From positions 1-33,173 of the forward strand of contig SYMJ01000235.1 in the NCBI GenBank assembly GCA_005805505.1: 33,173 nt of DNA. Direction: 5' to 3'. Both the position numbers and the translations under genes were made by a program. The notes below the pieces were generated by a model that worked only from the letters and a program-made list of their open reading frames with translations, did no database searches and was not told where the DNA came from. The DNA comes from Verrucomicrobiales bacterium. GTDB lineage: Bacteria > Verrucomicrobiota > Verrucomicrobiia > Limisphaerales > UBA9464. Below are positions 1 to 8,300 of the stretch, piece after piece (position 1 is the first letter of the stretch; each line of letters opens with the position of its first letter).

Positions 1-540
1 CTCATGAGCCAGGCGTTGCGCAAGCTCACCGCCATCCTCAGCAAGGCCAAGACCACCTGCCTTTTCACCAACCAATTGCGCGAGAAGGTGGGCGTGATGT
101 TCGGCAGCCCCGAGACCACCCCAGGCGGCAAAGCCCTGAAATTCTACGCCAGCGTCCGCATCGACATCCGACGCAAAGAGGCGATCAAAGACGGCTCAGG
201 CGCAACCATCGGCAACCATGTGAAGGTGAAGATCGTAAAGAATAAGGTCGCCCCCCCGTTTGCCGAGGCGGAGTTCGATATTCTCTTCAATCACGGCATC
301 GACAAGGAGGGCTCGCTCCTCGATGTGGCTCTCAGCGTCGGCACCGTTGATAAGAAGGGTGCATGGATTCAGTTCCAGGGTGAACTCATCGGTCAGGGCA
401 AGGATGCCGCCCGGAGGACGCTGGCTGAGAAGCCTGAATTGGCGAAAAAAATCCAAGAGGCAACCCTGGCCAAGCGCCTCGCCGAACTCACGGCCGCCAC
501 CGCTTCCAACGGTCCTGCAGCACCTGCGGCCAATCGCTAA
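1..540 (+). CDS. recA: RecA recombinase, C-terminal part (5' end outside window)
   Basis: This is the C-terminal half of RecA, the ATP-dependent strand-exchange protein of homologous recombination and inducer of the SOS response. The reading frame is open to the left edge, so the 5' end lies outside the window. The visible 179 residues contain the loop segment with [13 protein letters not shown], then the [12 protein letters not shown] strand typical of the RecA core, and the C-terminal domain with [17 protein letters not shown]. The usual strongly acidic C-terminal tail is absent: the protein ends in an Ala/Pro-rich stretch finishing [11 protein letters not shown] hairpin with a short T run follows 12 bp after the stop. 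The family assignment is secure; only the start is unknown. Confidence 0.97.
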   Translation, partial: LMSQALRKLTAILSKAKTTCLFTNQLREKVGVMFGSPETTPGGKALKFYASVRIDIRRKEAIKDGSGATIGNHVKVKIVKNKVAPPFAEAEFDILFNHGIDKEGSLLDVALSVGTVDKKGAWIQFQGELIGQGKDAARRTLAEKPELAKKIQEATLAKRLAELTAATASNGPAAPAANR

Positions 541-552
541 GTTCGACCCAAG

Positions 553-580
553 ACCCGCCCTGATACTTCGGGCGGGCTTT
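553..580 (+). terminator. Rho-independent-like terminator of recA
   Basis: A GC-rich inverted repeat (acccgccc at 553-560, loop tgatactt, gggcgggct at 570-578) is followed by only three Ts. It sits directly after the recA stop codon and also lies just past the 3' end of the convergent rnc gene, so it may act for both strands. The T tract is short, so efficiency is uncertain. Confidence 0.65.
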
Positions 581-609
581 GCACACTCCTTCGAAGGATT
601 GAAGAGGGC

Positions 610-1326
610 TTAAGGGCCCTCAGGAGCAGGTGTCGCGAGGGAGGCCTTGAGTTTCTGGAGCGCCATGAAAGCCGCGTTGCTTTCCGCCGCCTTCTTGCTG
701 CGACCCACCCCTCGAGCCAACTCGATGCCGCCGTGCAACACGGCGCACCGAAAGGTACGGTCATGATCTGGCCCTTCGGTATCGAGCAATTCGTAACGGG
801 GGGCCTCAGGCGAACTGGCCTGCAATTGCTCCTGAAGATCTCCCTTGGGATTGTCGAGGTTGGGCAATTCCACCATCTCGGTTCCTCCCTCGCGGATGAG
901 GTCCATCAACCTCTGGCGAGCGGCCTCGAACCCGGCGTCTACATAGACCGCTCCAATGATCGCCTCGAAGGCATCGGCCAAGGTCGAACTACGGAATCTC
1001 CCACCGGTCGAATCTTCGCCGCGGCTGAGGATGACGTGCTTTCCCAACTCGAGACGTCGAGCCTGCCCGGCCAGCGATGTTCGATTGACTAACTGAGCCC
1101 GCGCCTGCGTGAGAGCGCCCTCACCCAATCCAGGAAACCGGTGATATAACTCCGAAGTGACGGCCAACTGAATCACCGCATCTCCCAAAAACTCCAACCG
1201 CTGATTGTGGTTCTGCCCCCCACCCTCCTCATGCGCCACGGACGGATGAGTCAAAGCCAGGGAAAGGAGCTTTAGATCGCGAAAACGGTGCCCCAGTGCG
1301 ACTTGGAGATCTTCGAGAGCAGACAT
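610..1326 (-). CDS. rnc: Ribonuclease III
   Basis: Double-strand-specific endoribonuclease used in rRNA and mRNA processing. From the chosen ATG the product has 238 residues, the usual length. The RNase III signature QRLEFLGDAV is at residues 42-51, with the metal-binding Glu45 and Asp49. The second acidic motif follows in DAFEAIIGAVYVDAG, and a double-stranded RNA binding domain occupies about residues 160-230. The frame stays open upstream to 1407, but that extension would run into the end of the neighbouring gene (stop at 1379), and the conserved N-terminus begins at MSALEDLQ, so 1326 is preferred. The gene lies 52 bp downstream of the gene at 1379-1978 and is probably cotranscribed with it. 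Confidence 0.96.
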   Translation of the reverse strand: MSALEDLQVALGHRFRDLKLLSLALTHPSVAHEEGGGQNHNQRLEFLGDAVIQLAVTSELYHRFPGLGEGALTQARAQLVNRTSLAGQARRLELGKHVILSRGEDSTGGRFRSSTLADAFEAIIGAVYVDAGFEAARQRLMDLIREGGTEMVELPNLDNPKGDLQEQLQASSPEAPRYELLDTEGPDHDRTFRCAVLHGGIELARGVGRSKKAAESNAAFMALQKLKASLATPAPEGP

Positions 1327-1378
1327 GGGAATCGTTGAATGAACTGCAGGCGGAACCTCAAACGTGCTGTCAGCCAGC

Positions 1379-1978
1379 TCAGACCGGAGCCAGTGACGGA
1401 ATCTCACTCGGCGCGTTGAAGGGTTCTTCGGTGGGCTCCGCAGGCAAGAGTGCGATCACTGGAGCGTCGTCTGGCAGTCCGTGCTCCAAAAGATTGGCCA
1501 CATCACACTGCACGGCCGCCAATTGGTTCAATTGGAGATCGGGATCGACAATGGTGAACAAGTCGCCCGACTTCGGATGTTCATACACAAAGATTCGGCG
1601 ACCATTGTCCCGGGACTGCCCCTTGACCTTCAAGATGCGCTTGCGCTCCAGCATCACCGCCAAGATGTAGGCTACGGCCGCATGCCGCTCCTCGCGCCGT
1701 TCGAGAAGCTTCCTCAGCAGCGACTCGGCGTCATCCTTGCGGATGGCATCCGGAGGCACCGGAGGCGGGGCCTCATACACACCCTTCCAATGGGAGACCA
1801 AGTTGACCTTGGCGAGCAGTTCCGCGGCTGATTCCTTGAAGGCATCCACGCAGAGGTCCATCCGTTCAAAGCCCGCTTTCGTATCAAGAAGCAGGGTGTG
1901 ATAGGTCTCACCGTCATGGAACTGCCGCCCGGATAGCCTGCAGGCGTGGGCCCGCGACTGGATATGCCATTCAATCAT
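1379..1978 (-). CDS. Uncharacterised protein upstream of rnc
   Basis: A 199-residue protein that I do not recognise. There is no signal peptide or membrane segment. The middle is rich in charged helices (about residues 78-115, with RKDDAESLLRKLLERREERH). It is followed by a strand-rich segment with IFVYEHPKSGDLFTIVDPDL, and the last 25 residues are Pro/Ala/Glu-rich and probably disordered. It is the first gene of an apparent two-gene unit with rnc (52 bp gap), so a role linked to RNA metabolism is possible but is inference from position only. The start ATG at 1978 gives MIEWHIQSRAHAC; no earlier in-frame start is favoured. Confidence 0.8.
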   Translation of the reverse strand: MIEWHIQSRAHACRLSGRQFHDGETYHTLLLDTKAGFERMDLCVDAFKESAAELLAKVNLVSHWKGVYEAPPPVPPDAIRKDDAESLLRKLLERREERHAAVAYILAVMLERKRILKVKGQSRDNGRRIFVYEHPKSGDLFTIVDPDLQLNQLAAVQCDVANLLEHGLPDDAPVIALLPAEPTEEPFNAPSEIPSLAPV

Positions 1979-2141
1979 CGAATCAAGTGCCCAAGTATCG
2001 GGGGTCCCCTCTACGGTGCAACAGGCTTTTGCACCCGGTGCCTAAACCTGACAGTGTCCGAAGAAAACAACCCCAAGAGATCGACGGAAACCCCGATTTT
2101 CAGAACAACCTCTACTGCCCACTTCAAGCCACAGAGGGCTC

Positions 2142-3926
2142 TCAAAGGCGAGCAACCAACAATTGCTCCTGAAAGACCATTTCCTTGGGAAGGTGTGTGT
2201 AGAGCTTCATGAACAACTCGTCCGTCGATAGCAAATCCCGGCGCCATTCCTCAGGGTCCATGCGCTGCAACTGGGCGAATCGCTCCCGAGTGAATCCCTC
2301 GAGGCCTTCCGTATCAAAATCTTCATAGCGCGGAACCCATCCCAGCGCGGTCTCGGCCGCTCCGGTTGTGCCGGCGCATCGATCCAAGATCCACTTCAGG
2401 ACGCGCATATTCTCTCCGAATCCCGGCCAAAGGAATTGCCCCGCCTCATCCTTGCGAAACCAGTTCACGTGAAAAATTCGGGGCGGCTCGGTCAGTTTCT
2501 TGCGCATGTCCAGCCAATGCCGGAAGTACCGCCCCATATTGTAGCCGCAGAAGGGCAGCATAGCCATTGGGTCGCGTCGCACCTGCCCGACGGTGCCGGC
2601 CGCCGCCGCGGTCATCTCACTGCCCATCGTGGCCCCCAGAAAAACCCCGTGGCTCCAGTTGAACGCCTCGAAGACCAGAGGCACGACGTTCGCACGACGC
2701 CCTCCAAAGATGATGGCGGAGATCGGCACCCCCTGAGGATCGAGTGCTTCGGGAGCCATGGCCGGATTGTTGGTGGCCGGCGCTGTGAACCGCGAATTGG
2801 GGTGAGCCGCTTTCTCTTTGGAGGCCGGAGTCCAAGGATTGCCCTTCCAGTCCAGACACTCGGCCGGAGGCGGGTCATCGTGGCCTTCCCACCAAACTGT
2901 CCCGTCCGGCTTGAGCGCCACGTTGGTATAGATCGTATCACGCGCGATGGTCACCATCGCATTGGGATTGGTCTTGGCATTGGTGCCCGGCGCCACCCCG
3001 AAGTAGCCCGCCTCGGGATTAATGGCCCACAAACGTCCGTCCGAACCCGGCCGCATCCACGCGATATCATCGCCCACGGTCCCTATCTTCCAGCCCTGAA
3101 ACCGTTCAGGAGGAATCATCATGGCAAAGTTCGTCTTGCCGCAGGCGCTCGGGAAGGCTGCTGCGACGTAGCGCCGTTCACCCTCGGGAGACTCCACTGA
3201 CAGGATCAACATGTGCTCCGCCAACCACCCCTGCCGCCGCCCCAGGTAAGACCCAATGCGCAAGGCTAAGCATTTTTTGCCCAGCAACACATTACCCCCG
3301 TAGCCCGAGCCCACCGAGATGATCTCATTGGTCTCGGGAAAGTGGCAGATGAAACGCCGATCGGGATGGCCGTCGAGGAGGCAATGAAGGCCCCGATTGA
3401 AGTGATTCGACTGCCCGAGATGATCCACCGCGATGCGACCCATCCGAGTCATGATCCTCATGTTGAGCACCACGTAGAGGGAGTCGGTCAACTCGATGCC
3501 AATCTGAGCCAATGGGGATCCTGGCGGTCCCATCAAGTAGGGCACCACATAGAGCGTGCGCCCCTTCATACCGCCGCGCGCCAACTCTAAAATTTTCTCA
3601 CGCATGGACGCGGGATCGGCCCAATTGTTTGTGGGCCCGGCATCCTCGGCCAACTCGGTACAAATGAAGGTTTGGTGTTCGACCCGTGCCACATCGTTGG
3701 AGTTGGACCGGTGATAGTAGCAACCCGGCATCTTGTCCTGATTTAGCAGAACCAACACTCCCTCGCGTACCGCCTCGGCATAGAGGAAATCCTTTTCAGC
3801 CTCAGACCCGTCACACCAGAACACCGAGTCGGGCTGCGTGAGAGCCACTGTGGCGGTTACCCATTCCTGCAAGGCAGGATGGGCGATGGGCTGGGTGCCG
3901 TGGGGCGGCGTTTGGGTGCTGCTCAC
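2142..3926 (-). CDS. pckG: Phosphoenolpyruvate carboxykinase (GTP)
   Basis: Cytosolic enzyme that interconverts oxaloacetate plus GTP with phosphoenolpyruvate, GDP and CO2 (EC 4.1.1.32), the committing step of gluconeogenesis. The product has 594 residues, the normal length for the GTP-dependent family. The P-loop [13 protein letters not shown] is at residues 258-270 and the metal-binding kinase-2 motif VGDDIAW at 284-290. The [10 protein letters not shown] segment (203-212) and the Arg/Asn-rich nucleotide site HVNWFRKD near the C-terminus are present. It is monocistronic: the neighbour upstream is divergent and the rnc pair downstream is separated by about 160 bp. GTP-type rather than ATP-type PEPCK is seen in several PVC-group and actinobacterial genomes. 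Confidence 0.97.
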   Translation of the reverse strand: MSSTQTPPHGTQPIAHPALQEWVTATVALTQPDSVFWCDGSEAEKDFLYAEAVREGVLVLLNQDKMPGCYYHRSNSNDVARVEHQTFICTELAEDAGPTNNWADPASMREKILELARGGMKGRTLYVVPYLMGPPGSPLAQIGIELTDSLYVVLNMRIMTRMGRIAVDHLGQSNHFNRGLHCLLDGHPDRRFICHFPETNEIISVGSGYGGNVLLGKKCLALRIGSYLGRRQGWLAEHMLILSVESPEGERRYVAAAFPSACGKTNFAMMIPPERFQGWKIGTVGDDIAWMRPGSDGRLWAINPEAGYFGVAPGTNAKTNPNAMVTIARDTIYTNVALKPDGTVWWEGHDDPPPAECLDWKGNPWTPASKEKAAHPNSRFTAPATNNPAMAPEALDPQGVPISAIIFGGRRANVVPLVFEAFNWSHGVFLGATMGSEMTAAAAGTVGQVRRDPMAMLPFCGYNMGRYFRHWLDMRKKLTEPPRIFHVNWFRKDEAGQFLWPGFGENMRVLKWILDRCAGTTGAAETALGWVPRYEDFDTEGLEGFTRERFAQLQRMDPEEWRRDLLSTDELFMKLYTHLPKEMVFQEQLLVARL

Positions 3927-4387
3927 TACGTCACCCTACGCCGGTCCTTGCCCGAGGCACTCCGAATCTTGTCGCCCGAAGAACTCATCTTGGCCGCGCC
4001 TGCCTTGAGCCCGGCCCCGGCAATTAGCGCCGAGAGAAGCGTCGGTGAAGTACCTCCAGTGAACGCCGACAATCCTCACGTGATCCCAGCACAATGTAGA
4101 ACCGGAACGATCGATCGCCCGGGCGCAACGGGACGTCAGAAGTCAGACGGAAGACCCAATTCGGCATCGCAAAAAATCGCGTCTGCGAAGCCCAAAAACC
4201 CGGTAAATAATAGTATTAGCAGAATCGCCACGGCCGATCGGCAAACGCTCAGAAACGGTCGGCAAAATCTCATCTGTTCCAGGAGAGTGTTGATCTGGAC
4301 CTTTGTTGTGGAGAGGAACTTTCCGGCCCTAAAATCGGGTGTATCTTTTGACCCGCCCACCTCACCACTCTAAACCATCCATGAACT
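3927..4387. other. Gene-free divergent spacer between pckG and the LOG-family gene
   Basis: This 461-bp stretch separates two divergently transcribed genes, so promoters for both should lie here. I could not identify a convincing -35/-10 pair, operator palindrome, tRNA or riboswitch by eye. The open frames that cross it are extensions of shadows of pckG and lack protein-like composition. The section around 4190-4330 is more AT-rich than the flanks and is the likeliest promoter area. Confidence 0.4.
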
Positions 4388-5122
4388 GTGGATGAACCTA
4401 AAAACACCATGCCCCAGCACGAAATCCGATTTCTCGAAGGCCCCCGTTCCCGGTGGGACAATTTTAAGTTCGTCGTCGATATCGCCTTGGAATTTATTCG
4501 GGGCTTCCGGGCGCTGCACTTTTCGGGGCCTTGTGTGGCCGTGTTTGGTTCGGCGCGGTTCACCGAGTCCAATCCCTATTATGGAACAACGCGGCAACTC
4601 TCCGCGGAGATCGCCAAACTGGGCTTCACCATCATGACCGGAGGCGGGCCCGGGCTGATGGAAGCCGCCAATCGGGGGGCTCGTGATGTGGGGGGCCGCT
4701 CGGTGGGTTGCAATATCGTGCTACCCATGGAGCAACATCCCAACCCTTACCTGGATAAGTGGGTCAATATCCGCTACTTCTTCGTCCGGAAGACGCTCCT
4801 CATCAAATACTCCTACGCCTTTGTCATCGTTCCCGGAGGGTTCGGCACGCTCGATGAACTCTTCGAGGCCATGACCCTGATCCAGACCGGGAAAATCAAG
4901 GACTTTCCGGTCATCATCTTCGGGCGCGAGTTTCACCAAGAACTCTTGGAGCACATCGAAAAAATGCGACACTTCAAGACCATCTCCGAAACGGATCTCC
5001 AAATGTTCTTGGTGACCGATTCCATCGATGAGGCGGTGGCGTTGATTCGCAAGACCATCCAGAAGTACGGACTCACGCGAGCCCAACGTAAACCGAGTCG
5101 CCTCCTGGGTGAGCGCTGGTAG
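4388..5122 (+). CDS. LOG-family (TIGR00730) nucleotide-binding protein
   Basis: Rossmann-fold protein of the LOG/'lysine decarboxylase-like' family. Characterised members hydrolyse nucleoside 5'-monophosphates to base and ribose 5-phosphate, and plant LOG activates cytokinins. From GTG at 4388 the product has 244 residues. The two diagnostic motifs are GGGPGLMEAANRG at 85-97 and PGGFGTLDELFE at 149-160, which together form the nucleotide/phosphoribose site. An ATG at 4409 (MPQHEIRF) is an equally plausible start giving 237 residues; neither start has a clear Shine-Dalgarno. The N-terminal extension before the Rossmann core (about 45 residues) is typical of the longer bacterial subgroup. The gene stands alone, so its substrate is not indicated by context. 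Confidence 0.9.
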   Translation: MDEPKNTMPQHEIRFLEGPRSRWDNFKFVVDIALEFIRGFRALHFSGPCVAVFGSARFTESNPYYGTTRQLSAEIAKLGFTIMTGGGPGLMEAANRGARDVGGRSVGCNIVLPMEQHPNPYLDKWVNIRYFFVRKTLLIKYSYAFVIVPGGFGTLDELFEAMTLIQTGKIKDFPVIIFGREFHQELLEHIEKMRHFKTISETDLQMFLVTDSIDEAVALIRKTIQKYGLTRAQRKPSRLLGERW

Positions 5123-5262
5123 GTATTGACCAGGTCGGTCTTGGAGGCTGTCTCGAGAAGGGGCTCATCCGGTAAGCGGTCCGAGCTTGCATCTCCGTGT
5201 TCACGAACTCGACGGTCGGGGTTCTCTCTGCAAAAAGGCACCCAGACCAGCCCCGTCGGAGA

Positions 5263-5282
5263 GTGCGCCCTGCCGGGCGCAC
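5263..5282. other. Second hairpin beyond the terminator
   Basis: A perfect 8-bp GC stem (gtgcgccc / gggcgcac) with a 4-base loop lies immediately beyond the T tract of the 5284-5318 terminator on the minus strand. It could be a back-up transcription stop or an mRNA 3'-end stabiliser. It does not belong to a coding region. Confidence 0.5.
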
Positions 5283-5283
5283 T

Positions 5284-5318
5284 AAAAAAAGAGGGGCCGA
5301 AGCGAACTTCGGCCCCTC
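5284..5318 (-). terminator. Strong rho-independent terminator of the giant secreted-protein gene
   Basis: A perfect 12-bp stem (gaggggccgaag at 5291-5302, cttcggcccctc at 5307-5318) has the stable tetraloop cgaa. On the minus strand it is followed by seven Ts. It begins 21 bp after the stop codon of the minus-strand gene ending at 5339, which is the classic arrangement. Confidence 0.93.
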
Positions 5319-5338
5319 CGTGAATCAGACGCGACCGC

Positions 5339-8300
5339 TTACTTGCGGATGCGCGCGAACTGGGCGGCCTGGTTGGCCGGCACCGTCAGCGGGCTCACTG
5401 CGCCCGCGACATCGGTCCAAGGACCGCTGAGCGAGTTGGCCGACTGGAGGACACCAGCGCCCGTCCAGGTAATGGTGACCGTGCCGTCGGCGTTGGCCTT
5501 GATGCCAGTGAAGCGAGGGCCATCGCCGCCGCCCGAAGCCGTACCATGCAAAGCAATCTCGGCGACTTGCATCGAATTCGCCTTGGCGGCGTCCACGACG
5601 GTCGGGAAGACCAACTTGTAACTGGTATAGGACTTGGTGTTGGAGAACGCCAGCGTGGTGGTGTTGAACCGCGTCGGGTTGGCAGCCAGCGATCCCGAGG
5701 CGACAGCCTCGAAGACGGTGCCATCGTTGGATCCGAGGATCTGCCAGGTGGCCGGATCACGCTCAGGAGCGTCATTCGCGGTCGTGATGGTGATCGCGGA
5801 GATGACCGAGGCGCCCGCCTTCGGGGTCACCGTGAAGCCGGTGTTCAGCTTGTCGAAGTTCAGATACTTCGTGTTGGTAGCTCCGTCGATGACCTTCGGA
5901 GCAGCCTCGCCGGCCGGATGTTTACTGGAGCTCGGAACGATGGTGTCGTCCTTGCTAAGCACGTTGCCCGCGAGGGCCGGAGTGAACAGTAGGAAGTCGA
6001 AGTCACCGTTCGAGGCGTTGTAACGCACCGTCTGCTGACCACTGAGCTTGACCGAGGCCAGGCTGCCGTCGGCATTGCGCATCGGCACCAGAGCATTGTT
6101 GCCCCAACCGCCGGTGGACGGCGACTCGAAGCTGCCCACCACCGTGGGGCTGCCGCCAGCGATCGTGGCGAACTGACCCTTCATGCGGGTGGCGCTGGCA
6201 GCACCGTCACCGTGGGAGAGACCCGCGTAGACGTTGTAGTCACCCGCCGGGAAGGTGCGGGTGTACTGGTACCACTGGCCGTTACCGATCCAACCCATCT
6301 TGAAGTTGACGTCAAGCTCACCCACGCCGCGGTCGCGGTCGCCGGTGCGGTCCATGGGAACCTGAGGGTCTTCACCGATACGGTAGAGGGGCGAAGCGCC
6401 TTCATTGCCGCGGGTGTAATCCTTGTTGTTGCCGGCCGATTGGCCCGCGAGGGCGCCGCCCCTATAGGGCATCAGGCTGGTCGCGGCCGGGGCCACGCCG
6501 TTGTTGTCGAAGTCTTCAGCCTCGATCGCGAAGACCGGGGTGCGGATGTTGGCCACACCGAAGGTCCAGGAGACGGTGCGATCGATGATCGTGAGGTTGA
6601 CTGTGTGGGTCGAGCCGCCCGCCCAGCCACCGGCCGGAGCGGCGACAGTGACGGTGGCAACACCGTCCACGGTGACCACGGTCGCGGTCGCAGCAGCGCC
6701 GTCCACCTTGACGGAGACGTTGGCGGTGCTGAGGGCCGGGCCGGTGCCTTGGGACACCACCGCGGTGATGGCAGCATCGGTACCAGCACGGAACGGAGCG
6801 GCGCTCGAAGCGCGACCGGTGCGGGCCGGAGCGAAGGACTTGACGAAGGGAACGCCCTTGCTGCTCAGCGGGTACTGATAGGCCTTAATGCCGCCGTCGG
6901 CGTTGATGAGATTGCCGCTCAGGACGTCACCGGTGACAGGGTCGAATTGACGGGCGCCGAACTCGACGTTCGCGCCGCCGCCGCCCTCGTACCAAACGAG
7001 GCGGGCCGGATACAGACCGTCCTTCTCCACGTTGAAGAAGAAGGTGGTGCCGGAGCCGATGCCGCCGCCGTTGCCGCGACCGCCGGAGAACTCGCCAGCC
7101 ACAACCGGGAAGGTGAATGCCTCACCCGGGTTGCCGAAGTCGAGGCGGAAGCCGTCGTCGCTGTTGACGTTGAAGGCATAGAAACCGGCCTTCAGGTCAA
7201 GGACCGTGAGGATCTCTTGAGCGAAGTTGTCGGTGCTGCCGGTGGTGCCCGGGATGCCCGGGACGCCCGGATCATCGGGGAAGTAGCCGCTGGAGGCTGC
7301 ATCCTGGTTGTAGTTGATGACGCCGGTCTCAACGTAGTAGCCGTTGGCTCCGAAGAGACTCAGGTCGGCCACGTTCTTGGTGCCGATCAGGCCAGCGATG
7401 TGGGTCAGACCCCGATAGGTGTCATTGCCCATGCTCTCGCCGTTTTCCTGCTGGACGGTCTTCACGAGGAAGCCCTTGTTGGCAGTGTTCACGGCGGAGG
7501 CCGGCAGCGCGAGGCTGCCCGGCACGTTGGCGGCGTTGAGGATGCCGAAGGTGTTGGTCGCATCATACTTCTGGGCACCGGCCGTGAAGCGGACAACCAC
7601 CGTGTGACTGCCCGGAGCGAAGTTCGCCGAAGGCTTGTATGTGTAGGTGGTCACGCCACCGGCAGAGGCCTTGGTCGGGGTGACCGCAGCGCCGTCCACG
7701 AGGAGGGCGAAGGAGGCCTGATCCGCAGCGGTGCTACCATCGGCCACCGACACCACGACGGGAACCGTCGGAACGTAGTTTCCGCCGGATCCGCGGAACG
7801 GGTGGATGAAGGACACGGCCGCCGGGGTGGCGCCGCTGGCGGCGCGGAACGCCTTCACAGCATCGGCCGCGGAGTCGTTGATGAGGAAGCGAGCCGAGGG
7901 GTTCGGGGCCACGCGCTGGGCGGACCACTCGAGGTTGGCCCCGCCGCCGCCCTCGAACCACACGGTACGGAACGGATAGGCACCGGCCGTCGGAACGAAC
8001 ACGGTCGCATTGACGTCGCTAGCGCCCTTACCGACATCGGCTTGGCTGACAATCAACGAGTCGAGTACTTCCTTGTTGTTGCCACCGACGGTGGTACGGA
8101 AGCCGTCATCGCTGTTGAAGGTCAGAGTATAAACGCCGGCCGTCGGGAACTGCAGGTAGGTGGTGATTTCCGCAGCGATGTTGTCGGTGTAGAGGTCGCC
8201 GTTGGCCTGGAACTCAGTAGCGCTAGGAACACCCGGGATTGCGTTGTCGGCGATCTGGCGTTCCACGGCACCGACGGTGGAGGAGAAGGCACCATTCTGA

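Noticed and set aside
3927-4387. tRNA or riboswitch in the pckG upstream spacer
   Set aside because: No cloverleaf, CCA end or recognisable aptamer core could be assembled from the sequence by eye.
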